From: JBAZWE01 sp041658605
GTDB taxonomy: Bacteria > Actinomycetota > Thermoleophilia > BMS3ABIN01
Direction of reading: 5' to 3'
Length of the DNA stretch: 64,000 bases
NCBI GenBank assembly: GCA_041658605.1
Contig: JBAZZU010000007.1
Span: 1 to 64,000 of the forward strand
The notes beneath the pieces were generated by a model. That model saw nothing but the letters and a program-made list of their open reading frames with translations. It was not told where the DNA came from and did no database searches. A program made the translations under genes and the position numbers. Numbering within the stretch: position 1 is the first letter of the stretch; each line of letters opens with the position of its first letter. Shown piece by piece: positions 58,126-64,000 of the stretch.

Positions 58126-58991
58126 CAGGCCACCTCCAGCTGGATCTCGGAGAGAAGTTGGCTCGTCTTCTTCGCGCTGGCGACTCTGCCTGCGATCCGC
58201 ACCATGCTCTTGCCGGACATCGCTATCTTTTCCAGAAGGTGATCGGTCAGATCGAGTGACTCGTTCTGCTCGAGCTTTTCTTCCACAGACCAGAGAAGCT
58301 TCGCGGCTGCCTCGAGCATCCGCTCGATCTCGTCCCGGGTCTCCTTCGCCATGACCTCACGCTCCGTGGGAGCCTCAAAGAACGCTGTCTGCTCCCTGGC
58401 CGCAAGGTACGAGGTGATGAAGTTGCTTACCTGATTGGCCTTCAGCTGGGCATCTCTGACCTTCCTGAAAATCATCTGCTGTTCTTCGAGATCCTCGAGC
58501 CTGGCGATTTCCCAGGCCAGGTACAGATTCACAGCGCCGAGCTTTACAGCTTCCTGCAACTGTTTTCCCAGGCGGGTCAGTTGCAAGTAGTACCTGATCT
58601 CGTTGGTCTTTTTTCCGAGCTTGGCCGCGATCTCCTTGATGTCCAAGCCGCTATTGAGCAGCGCCTTGTAACCGAACGCGGTCTCGATGGGATCCATGTC
58701 CTCGCGTTGAATGTTCTCGATGAGCGCGAGCTCAGCGACCTTCCGCTTGTTCACTTTCATGACGATCGCTTCAATCTGCTTGCGCCCGGCTATCTTGCAG
58801 GCCCGCCAACGCCGCTCGCCGGCCACAATCATGAACTGGGATCCTCGAGCGACCACTGAGACCGGCTGAATAAGTCCGTGCTCCGTGATCGAAGCGGCAA
58901 GCTCTTCGAGCTTTTCCTGGTTGAATGACTTCCTGGGCTGGTCCGGATTCGGTTGCACTGAGTCAATTGCCAGGAGGGCGACGCTGCTCAC
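58125..58991 (-). CDS. ParB/RepB/Spo0J family DNA-binding protein
   Basis: The 288-residue protein has the classical ParB domains: box 1 PNPDQPRKSFNQEKLEELA, box 2 IVAGERRWRACKIAG, ALIENIQREDMDPIE, and a helix-turn-helix (IKEIAAKLGKKTNEIRYYLQ). The C-terminal ~100 residues are helical. No ParA partner is encoded nearby. That argues against plasmid-type partitioning and for a role with the adjacent modification genes. It is the first gene of the four-gene block 58991-55500. Confidence 0.9.
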   Translation of the reverse strand: MSSVALLAIDSVQPNPDQPRKSFNQEKLEELAASITEHGLIQPVSVVARGSQFMIVAGERRWRACKIAGRKQIEAIVMKVNKRKVAELALIENIQREDMDPIETAFGYKALLNSGLDIKEIAAKLGKKTNEIRYYLQLTRLGKQLQEAVKLGAVNLYLAWEIARLEDLEEQQMIFRKVRDAQLKANQVSNFITSYLAAREQTAFFEAPTEREVMAKETRDEIERMLEAAAKLLWSVEEKLEQNESLDLTDHLLEKIAMSGKSMVRIAGRVASAKKTSQLLSEIQLEVA

Positions 58992-59227
58992 TGCTCACCC
59001 TTATTGCAAAAGCAGGGTGTAGGAGAGCCCCCGTTGGTATAGCCGCCGCATTCTTCGCAGATCTCGCGGCCGGCAGATACAATCACCTGTCCGCAGCAGT
59101 CGAATTGATCAACATCGCCAGTCGACCAATTCTCAAGCGCCCTCTGCTTTGCTTCGTCTGGATCCTTGGCATTGAGCCGAACCGAGGCTATGCCCTTTAC
59201 TGGTACCTTCACAATAAATTCCCGCAT
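58988..59227 (-). CDS. small zinc-ribbon-like phage protein
   Basis: The 79-residue protein has a beta N-terminus (MREFIVKVPVKGIASVRLNA) and a cysteine-rich C-terminal half (DCCG, ICEECGGY, PCFCN) suggestive of a zinc ribbon. GGAGGTCGGTC stands immediately before ATG 59227 and is one of three copies of a 12-mer in this region. It overlaps ParB by 4 bp. Function unknown. Confidence 0.65.
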   Translation of the reverse strand: MREFIVKVPVKGIASVRLNAKDPDEAKQRALENWSTGDVDQFDCCGQVIVSAGREICEECGGYTNGGSPTPCFCNKGEQ

Positions 59228-59247
59228 GACCGACCTCCGATTTTCTT

Positions 59248-59646
59248 TTATGTGTCTTTACCGACCTCGTAGTGGTAGTGGATTCTGGAAATATCCGCCG
59301 CTACTTCCGAGGGTTTTAGGTCGAGGTAGCGACAAAGATCGTAAATGACATCATCGAGCCTGTCGCCATCCAAGATTTCATCGAATCCAACTACTTGCGT
59401 TCGGATATAGTCTTGCAGGACTTCCCTTGTCACCGGTTTTTGATTGCCTTCTTTGTCCTGATAATTCATGGACTGGCACCCACATTTTTTTAGCTCAGTG
59501 AGGATTTCCGAATACGCTGTGATCTTGCCGTTGAGATAATCGTCTGTTTCGGTGGCCTGATAAAGACGCCTGGCTTCGTTGATTTTTCCTGTGAAGTGCG
59601 CTTTGAGGCGTGTTTTGATCGCGCTGTCCAGTAAGTCGGTATTCAT
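59248..59646 (-). CDS. hypothetical phage early protein
   Basis: The 132-residue, mostly helical protein (LLDSAIKTRLKAHFTGKINE at the start, VIYDLCRYLDLKPSEVAADI near the end) has no recognised family. It overlaps the upstream gene by 4 bp and belongs to the early leftward operon driven from 60117. Confidence 0.6.
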   Translation of the reverse strand: MNTDLLDSAIKTRLKAHFTGKINEARRLYQATETDDYLNGKITAYSEILTELKKCGCQSMNYQDKEGNQKPVTREVLQDYIRTQVVGFDEILDGDRLDDVIYDLCRYLDLKPSEVAADISRIHYHYEVGKDT

Positions 59647-60050
59647 GAAGCAACCTCCTCACCGATGCTCAGGCGATGCCCCTGCGCAAGAATGTTCGAA
59701 AGCCACTGATTCAGGAAAACATTCATTTCCCTCTTGGCCTTCGGATTGACAAAGCCCGGCTTTGGATAGACGACTCGATAGCCGAAGCTGTCTTGATATG
59801 TCAGCGCCTCAGCCATCTTTCTTTCCGGATATATCCTTACTTCCATATCCGGGTCCGGCACCATGTCGCCGTTCTGCTTGTAGTAGTGGCTCAGCGCGAT
59901 GGTTACCGATTCCTCGTCTCCGTAGAGCTTGTCTACGCCTAGATCCATGAAGCCATGAGCCTCAAGCTTCATGTAAGCTGGAATCTGATGTAGATCTCCG
60001 AGGAGCTTTTCCAGCTTTTTGTATATCACTTCTTCTCTGCTTGCCCGCAT
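59643..60050 (-). CDS. conserved phage protein (DUF6908/DUF1249-like), first gene of the leftward operon
   Basis: The 135-residue protein contains MDLGVDKLYGDEESVTIALS, HYYKQNGDMVPDPDMEVRI, AEALTYQDSFGYRVVYP and FLNQWLSNILAQGH. This is the order seen in a family of small uncharacterised phage and conjugative-element proteins. AAGGAGG precedes ATG 60050. It is first behind a consensus promoter. Function unknown; the exact DUF label is uncertain. Confidence 0.65.
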   Translation of the reverse strand: MRASREEVIYKKLEKLLGDLHQIPAYMKLEAHGFMDLGVDKLYGDEESVTIALSHYYKQNGDMVPDPDMEVRIYPERKMAEALTYQDSFGYRVVYPKPGFVNPKAKREMNVFLNQWLSNILAQGHRLSIGEEVAS

Positions 60051-60469
60051 CTTGACCGACCTCCTTGTTGATAATTGAACTTGTTATTATCATACTACAC
60101 GTGGTGGTCTATGTCAAGTAAAACACCTGCAAATTAAAGCATTTTGGGACGCCCGGAGGTCGGTCAGACTGAGACGCCCCAAACTTATATAAATTTCTCA
60201 AAAAATATTGTATAATTGACCGGAAGGTTTGCTATTTCATTTGACATTACAGTATAAGTGTGGTGACAAATCGCCTCTTTTCTGTTACACTTTCCCTCCT
60301 TAAACGCAAATGACCACCTCTTAGGGTGGCCGATTGACATATCTTTTTAATCCTTTGGTCTATTTGTGCCGAATTTAGGGCGCAGAAGACCGACGTCGGA
60401 GTCAATATAGCAGGTCGGTATCCCTGAAAGTGCATCACTTGCAAGAATTATTATTCCAGGAGGCGGTTT
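60051..60469. promoter_or_regulatory. divergent control region between early operon and integrase
   Basis: This AT-rich 419-bp region separates the leftward operon from the rightward integrase. The 12-mer GGAGGTCGGTCA occurs at 60155-60166 (plus) and 60053-60064 (minus), and again at 59227-59238. Shorter relatives are GGTCGGT at 60413 and the palindrome CCGACGTCGG at 60390. An imperfect inverted repeat TTTGGGACG/GACGCCCCAAA spans 60143-60183. TTGACA hexamers at about 60242 and 60334 may serve integrase promoters. No gene is seen. Confidence 0.6.
60089..60117 (-). promoter_or_regulatory. consensus sigma-70 promoter of the leftward phage operon
   Basis: On the minus strand TTGACA (60117-60112), a 17-bp spacer and TATGAT (60094-60089) give a near-perfect promoter 39 bp before ATG 60050. 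The spacer contains the palindrome CACGTG, a possible operator core. Confidence 0.85.
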
Positions 60470-61441
60470 TTGAGACCGAAGCCCACGCTCAGCGAGAAGA
60501 AGGTCGGCCACTACATCCTTGCCGATACTGGATCCGCGTCACCGAGCCTTCTCCATGACCCGATGGCCGCCTTCTTGCTCCGCTGCCAGGTAAAGGATCT
60601 CAGCTCTTCCACGCTCAGAAGCTATGATTACGTCCTTCGCAGCTTCGATAAGTTCCTGGGATTTTTGCCTCTCTCCGATGTAACCCCTCTTGCAATAAGC
60701 CGCTATGTCCTTCATCTTAAGAAGGATCGCGGACTTAAACCTCCGAGTATAGGCGTCCATTACCGGACCCTGCACACTTTCTTTCAATATCTGGTCAAGG
60801 AGGGTTTCATGATTGAAAACCCGGTCACAAGCGATCTACATCAACCGAAGAAGCAAAAGCACTTCCCCTACTGCCTCGAGGAGTATCAGGTCAAGTCGAT
60901 GCTTCACGCCAGCCTACAGCAGTGCTCGTCCTTCATGGGGCTTCGAAACCACGTAATGATTCTGACTTTCCTGGGATCGGGGCTCAGACTTGCGGAGCTC
61001 GTATCCCTCAACATGGAGTCCGTGGACATGCCCAACGGCCTCATGCGGGTGATTGGTAAGGGTGATAAGGAACGCGTGGTCTGTATGAGTGAGAAGCTCG
61101 AGCGGATCATGCCGCGGTACATCAACTGGAGGCTGTCATTACCGCCGGCTGATTCCAAGGACCCGCTCTTCGTCACCCGGAACGGCCGGATCAAGGCTCG
61201 TCACGTCGAAGCCATCGTTACTCGCCTGGGGGAGAGGTCCGGGATCTCCGGTGTCCGCTGCTCACCGCACACGCTCCGTCACACCTGCGCCACGATGCTG
61301 ATAGCCGGGGGAGTGGATCCGTATGCGGTACAGGAGCTCCTGGGACACGAATCGCCAGAGACCACGAAGATCTATGTCCACATGACCGGAATCAGGCTGA
61401 AGGAAGCTTATCGCCGCGCCGACCCGCTCAGAATGTTCTAG
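60470..61441 (+). CDS. tyrosine recombinase/integrase (XerC/D-like)
   Basis: The 323-residue recombinase has an N-terminal SAM-like DNA-binding domain (about 28-115) and a catalytic domain with all key residues: R in GSGLRLAEL, K in GKGDKER, H-x-x-R in HTLRH, H in LLGHES and the nucleophile Y in KIYVHM. The start is TTG 60470 with AGGAGG upstream. It presumably integrates the phage at tRNA-Thr. Unusually it lies ~29 kb from that site within the element. A XerC-like dimer resolution role is an alternative. Confidence 0.92.
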   Translation: MRPKPTLSEKKVGHYILADTGSASPSLLHDPMAAFLLRCQVKDLSSSTLRSYDYVLRSFDKFLGFLPLSDVTPLAISRYVLHLKKDRGLKPPSIGVHYRTLHTFFQYLVKEGFMIENPVTSDLHQPKKQKHFPYCLEEYQVKSMLHASLQQCSSFMGLRNHVMILTFLGSGLRLAELVSLNMESVDMPNGLMRVIGKGDKERVVCMSEKLERIMPRYINWRLSLPPADSKDPLFVTRNGRIKARHVEAIVTRLGERSGISGVRCSPHTLRHTCATMLIAGGVDPYAVQELLGHESPETTKIYVHMTGIRLKEAYRRADPLRMF

Positions 61442-61686
61442 CGAGGAGTGAACACATGCGTAAAGGTTCCATCTCCATTGTCAGTCATCGAGTCTTCAAG
61501 GTTTGCGATTCCGAAGAACTCCATCACGGCCTGAGCAAGTTCGGGGTCTTCTCTCCAGTCTTGCGGCAAAACGATTGTGGAAAAATCGGCAATCAGTTGC
61601 CCGGCCATATTGCGCATTTCTTCGGCGGCTTCCTTCATCGCCCGAGCGCTGAGCTTCGTTTCTTTCCGATTTGAGAAAGTACTCAT
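61438..61686 (-). CDS. hypothetical small phage protein
   Basis: The protein (82 residues from ATG 61686) has a helical N-terminal half (KLSARAMKEAAEEMRNMAGQ) and an acidic C-terminal half ending DNGDGTFTHVFTPR. It overlaps the integrase end convergently by 4 bp and the upstream gene by 4 bp. Unknown function. Confidence 0.55.
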   Translation of the reverse strand: MSTFSNRKETKLSARAMKEAAEEMRNMAGQLIADFSTIVLPQDWREDPELAQAVMEFFGIANLEDSMTDNGDGTFTHVFTPR

Positions 61687-62153
61687 GATGCGAATTTTAC
61701 TCCAGAAGCCCCGCGTCCGCCATTTTTCTTTTTCTCCCTGGCCAGTCTCGAGCATGCGCCGCAGATGATCCAGGGGCGATATTTTTCCTTGCTCGCTGCG
61801 CCCGATTCGGGCAATAGGTTGTCCTGCCGGTCGCTCAAGAAGTTCTTGCCATCGGCTGCGAAGTTACGGATCCCCTTCTCGAACTCGAGCAGAAAATCAG
61901 CAACGACCTGGTCACCGCTACCGCCGGATCCATTCTGACCGGAGCTTCTGCCCGGGGTTTGGTTCTGCCAACCATTGCCGGCCACGTCCTCCAGATCCTC
62001 GAGCACAGCCGCCAGGTTTCTCAGGATTGAATAATTCCGATGCATCTCAAACTGGTTGAGTCTCGCTTTTAGGGATTTATTTTCGTTCTTTAAATCATTG
62101 AGTTCCTGTTCTCGGAGAAGGGTGGGAGACAAACGTGCTTCATTCTTCGCCAT
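61683..62153 (-). CDS. coiled-coil phage protein with C-terminal cysteine pair
   Basis: The product (156 residues from ATG 62153, GGAGGTGG upstream) has a coiled coil (REQELNDLKNENKSLKARLN, about 15-40), a Gly/Ser-rich linker near 75-90 and a helical region. A PWIICGACSRLAREKKK segment then carries a C-x2-C. Family not recognised. Confidence 0.6.
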   Translation of the reverse strand: MAKNEARLSPTLLREQELNDLKNENKSLKARLNQFEMHRNYSILRNLAAVLEDLEDVAGNGWQNQTPGRSSGQNGSGGSGDQVVADFLLEFEKGIRNFAADGKNFLSDRQDNLLPESGAASKEKYRPWIICGACSRLAREKKKNGGRGASGVKFAS

Positions 62154-62195
62154 TGGCCACCTCCGTGAGCTGACTGTCAATTTTCATGCCGAGTT

Positions 62196-62798
62196 TCATC
62201 TTGCCCTCCAAAAGTAAGGTGGATGTCCGATCAAAAAAATCTTGTCCTGGTGCCGGCGCCGCGTGACACGGCCCACGTACATCAATTTAACCAACCGCTG
62301 GTAAGTGGTCCGATAAGGGATACCGAGCTCCTGGGCGATCTGCTCAGCGGTAGCCTCATTAAACTCATTGAGCGCCTGGTATGTTTCTTCCTGGACAATC
62401 TCACGCGGTCCATACTGGCCGTGGCTCCTTCGGATCCGCTCCGGCTTTTTACCGTGATGGCAGCGGTCACAGATATCCTCGCCATCGGCATTTTGGTATG
62501 GATCGTCATTCCATACCCCGAGCGGGTTGCCACAGTCAGCGCAACGTTTCTTTATCGCTTGGTCGCTCATCGCGATATTTCCCCTTTCTTCCAGCCATTT
62601 TTCTATCTTGTCCAGTAGTGGGATGAACGGCGCTGCTAATACTTCACCAAGGTCTTTCCATGCGCGGATAAAGTGCGGTACGTAGCTGTGGTCACAAGCC
62701 GGCAACTCCGCCCAGCGGTCATCGGAATGTCTGCATCGAACCGGGCAGGTTTCATGCCAACAGTACTTGCAATCGCCACAGGTGCGGATGTCGGTCAT
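62196..62798 (-). CDS. zinc-binding, winged-helix phage protein
   Basis: The 200-residue protein has an N-terminal Cys/His-rich part (CGDCKYCWHETCPVRCRHSD), a second zinc element (RCADCGNPLG, then CDRCHHGKK) and a C-terminal winged helix (ATAEQIAQELGIPYRTTYQR, then LVKLMYVGRVTRR). It is likely a DNA-binding regulator. An internal ATG near 62573 with AAAGGGG upstream could yield a shorter form lacking the first zinc part. Confidence 0.65.
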   Translation of the reverse strand: MTDIRTCGDCKYCWHETCPVRCRHSDDRWAELPACDHSYVPHFIRAWKDLGEVLAAPFIPLLDKIEKWLEERGNIAMSDQAIKKRCADCGNPLGVWNDDPYQNADGEDICDRCHHGKKPERIRRSHGQYGPREIVQEETYQALNEFNEATAEQIAQELGIPYRTTYQRLVKLMYVGRVTRRRHQDKIFLIGHPPYFWRAR

Positions 62799-62802
62799 GC
62801 TG

Positions 62803-63165
62803 CTACCCCTTTCTGTTTATTTTGTTTTGCTGCCACTTCGCTCGCTGTACATCCACCGCGGATCGGTCCAGGCACTCAAAGTCGAGCGCCCGATAAACGG
62901 TCTCCCCAAGCCTTTCGTAATGCGTGACAAGCCCGTATGATCTGAGCCTGGTGAGCATCCGCGCAGTTGCGCACCGGCTGCGGCCAAGGAAATCTGAAAG
63001 CGTTTCAATGGTACCCCCCCCCAGGAAGTGGAGCTCCTCCCAAAGTTCACCGCTTCTGGTGCGGAGAAAACTGGCTGGCGCGTGGGTGCGGCCTCCGTCA
63101 TGGCACAGAATCTCGATCATGCTTGCATGGGGTTCCGTGTCCACGCTGCTTGCAAGGGGTGTCAT
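62803..63165 (-). CDS. winged-helix DNA-binding phage protein with a G9 tract
   Basis: The 120-residue frame holds a winged helix in its second half (TIETLSDFLGRSRCATARML, TRLRSYGLVTHYERLGETVY). The start may be ATG 63165 or the ATG near 63120. The codons for LGGGT contain nine consecutive G on the coding strand (C9 at 63014-63022), a potential slippage site. It is a likely small regulator in the early region. Confidence 0.6.
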   Translation of the reverse strand: MTPLASSVDTEPHASMIEILCHDGGRTHAPASFLRTRSGELWEELHFLGGGTIETLSDFLGRSRCATARMLTRLRSYGLVTHYERLGETVYRALDFECLDRSAVDVQRAKWQQNKINRKG

Positions 63166-63371
63166 TTCAGATCAGCCCGTTCTCGCCAGCTCATGTCCCG
63201 CTTCACTGGCACCGGCACACAGACGCTCTCAGCGCAGAGCAAGCACTGGATTTCAACTAGCTCGCCGAACCTTTCACGGACGATCATCTCGCCATCGCAG
63301 TCCACCGGCCCGGAAGCGTATTTCACATCGGCGTGAGTTTCGATGCCCAGGTCTTCGAGGGTTGGCAGCAT
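63162..63371 (-). CDS. small hypothetical phage protein
   Basis: The 69-residue protein has VKYASGPVDCDGEMIVRERF and an IQCLLCAESVCVPVPV segment with a C-x2-C, possibly a small metal-binding domain. It overlaps both neighbours by one to four bases. Unknown function. Confidence 0.5.
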   Translation of the reverse strand: MLPTLEDLGIETHADVKYASGPVDCDGEMIVRERFGELVEIQCLLCAESVCVPVPVKRDMSWRERADLK

Positions 63372-64000
63372 CAGATCACGACCTCGTCGGTTTGCTGTTG
63401 CTTCCTGTTTTTTATCGCCCGGATGGCTTCAAGATTTTCTTCATGGCTGAGCTTCTCGGATTCTATCCGGGCTTCTTCAGCCTCCTGGGTTTTGCGGCGA
63501 TCGATTGCGGCCTGCTTTTCGGCTTCGTATTTTTCCTTGCCGGATATTTGCCGTGGGGCATCGCCAGTCTGCCTCAAACTTGTACCCGCGGATCGTAGCC
63601 GCCGGGTTGGCTTTTCTTCTTTAATTTCAAGTTCCCCCACTTGTGGGGGTAAGGGGGTAAGGTCTTTATGACCTCTGACTTCTGACATAGCATCGTCCGG
63701 GCATAGCTCGGGCATATGCTCGGGCATTGCTCCTGCATCTGCGACCGCATCCCATTTAGCTTGAGCCGCCCGCCTCGCATGTTCGCTCTTTTTACCTGCA
63801 TATTGCAGTTCTTTTTCCATTCGCTTATTGATTAGAAAGCCGTCCGACTCTTCAAAAAATTCCATCAAAGTGGGAAAATATTTGTTAAATTTAAATCGAG
63901 AAAGTTTGCAAATATTTTTCAATTTACTCGGGTCTTTTTTCAAAAATCCTTTACGCCAGTAGTGCATCAGGAGCAGAAGATAGGCTCCGTGTTCCTCCGT
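63371..64000 (-). CDS. DUF1376 (YdaU-like) phage replication-associated protein, 5' end outside the window
   Basis: The frame remains open to the right edge. The codons before the internal ATG 63967 (TEEHGAYLLLL) continue into MHYWRKGFLKK and DPSKLKNICKLS. That is the DUF1376 pattern (EExGAYLLLLxHYW) of phage proteins linked to replication initiation. RMEKELQYAGKKSEHARRA with QAKW completes the domain. The C-terminal half is charged and coiled. The true start therefore lies beyond 64000. A G-rich palindrome lies within the gene. Confidence 0.8.
   Translation of the reverse strand, partial: TEEHGAYLLLLMHYWRKGFLKKDPSKLKNICKLSRFKFNKYFPTLMEFFEESDGFLINKRMEKELQYAGKKSEHARRAAQAKWDAVADAGAMPEHMPELCPDDAMSEVRGHKDLTPLPPQVGELEIKEEKPTRRLRSAGTSLRQTGDAPRQISGKEKYEAEKQAAIDRRKTQEAEEARIESEKLSHEENLEAIRAIKNRKQQQTDEVVI
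63634..63662. repeat. CCCCCACTTGTGGGGG palindrome plus two GGGGGTAA repeats inside the DUF1376 gene
   Basis: A 16-bp perfect palindrome (63634-63649) runs into GGGGGTAAGGGGGTAAGG. In the coding frame this encodes a proline-rich linker (PLPPQV). Phage replication origins often lie inside the initiator gene, so an origin or protein-binding role is possible but unproven. Confidence 0.45.

Larger units (their letters stand above)
31663..64000. mobile_element. prophage, left end at tRNA-Thr, right end outside the window
   Basis: Nearly every gene here is phage-like and most read leftwards in functional modules: replication and small regulators (61.4-64 kb), ParB/modification genes (55.5-59 kb), terminase, portal and capsid (48-55 kb), neck and tail (35-48 kb), and lysis (32.7-37.3 kb). 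The tyrosine integrase (60470-61441) reads rightwards. The head genes belong to the Mu-like families gp28, gp29, gpF, gpI and gpT. The tail tube, chaperone, tape measure and Dit-like genes indicate a long non-contractile (siphovirus) tail, since I see no sheath gene. The window holds at least 32 kb of it. Confidence 0.93.

Noticed and set aside
60247..60444. A 65-codon frame on the minus strand in the phage control region as a repressor gene
   Set aside because: No ribosome-binding site, no helix-turn-helix, composition unlike phage proteins, and it covers the promoter region.
62817..63101. Alternative minus-strand frame overlapping the winged-helix gene
   Set aside because: Its translation lacks any fold-like pattern, while the overlapping frame encodes a clear winged helix.

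Overview
The window is high-GC bacterial chromosome carrying a long run of host housekeeping genes (about 1-31.6 kb) followed by most of a prophage (about 31.7 kb to the right edge, where it continues). The gene order lysS ... clpC-radA-disA-carD-ispD-ispF-(ASCH)-gltX-cysS-NYN-sigH is the backbone known from Firmicutes and Actinobacteria. CarD, the high GC, the absence of ctsR/mcsA/mcsB next to clpC and the frequent TTG starts fit a deep-branching actinobacterial (or high-GC clostridial) lineage better than Bacillus-like Firmicutes. This is inference from gene content; no rRNA is present.

Region by region. (a) 1-2.7 kb: envelope sugar genes, namely the start of a leftward gene, a polytopic GT-C type membrane protein and a UDP-glucuronate decarboxylase. 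(b) 2.7-3.6 kb: short degenerate repeats, tRNA-Gly(CCC) and a flavin reductase. (c) 3.6-9.5 kb: a duplicated cassette. Each copy has a near-perfect sigma-54 (-24/-12) promoter, a secreted Ig-like repeat protein, a 44-residue peptide resembling a RiPP precursor, and a strong terminator. The last ~560 bp of the two copies are identical but for one base. (d) 9.5-16 kb: a GT4-GT26 fusion glycosyltransferase on the minus strand, a lipoprotein, and a secreted DUF5666-like protein followed by an OmpR-type response regulator and its histidine kinase. (e) 16-31.3 kb: greA, lysS, an SRAP protein, a long structured leader, then clpC to sigH as above. (f) 31.4-31.7 kb: tandem 25-bp repeats and tRNA-Thr(TGT), the likely phage attachment site.

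The prophage is read mostly leftwards. From right to left it holds a DUF1376 replication-type gene and small DNA-binding genes; a rightward tyrosine integrase; a divergent control region with a consensus promoter and a thrice-repeated 12-mer; a compact ParB / DUF488 / adenine-methylase-Mom-like / ParB cluster; terminases; a portal-MuF fusion; a ChaB-protease with an internal in-frame scaffold start; a Mu gpT-like capsid; neck genes; a tail tube; a tail chaperone with a clear -1 frameshift site (A AAA AAC); a tape measure with an NlpC/P60 domain; tail tip and fibre genes; and lysis genes (XhlA-like, amidase, 3D-domain protein, holin-like). The head is Mu-like, the tail siphovirus-like, and integration is by tyrosine recombinase, so the element is a mosaic.

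The most unusual items are the duplicated sigma-54 / Ig-protein / RiPP-like peptide cassette and the phage methylase-Mom-like fusion in its ParB-flanked operon.
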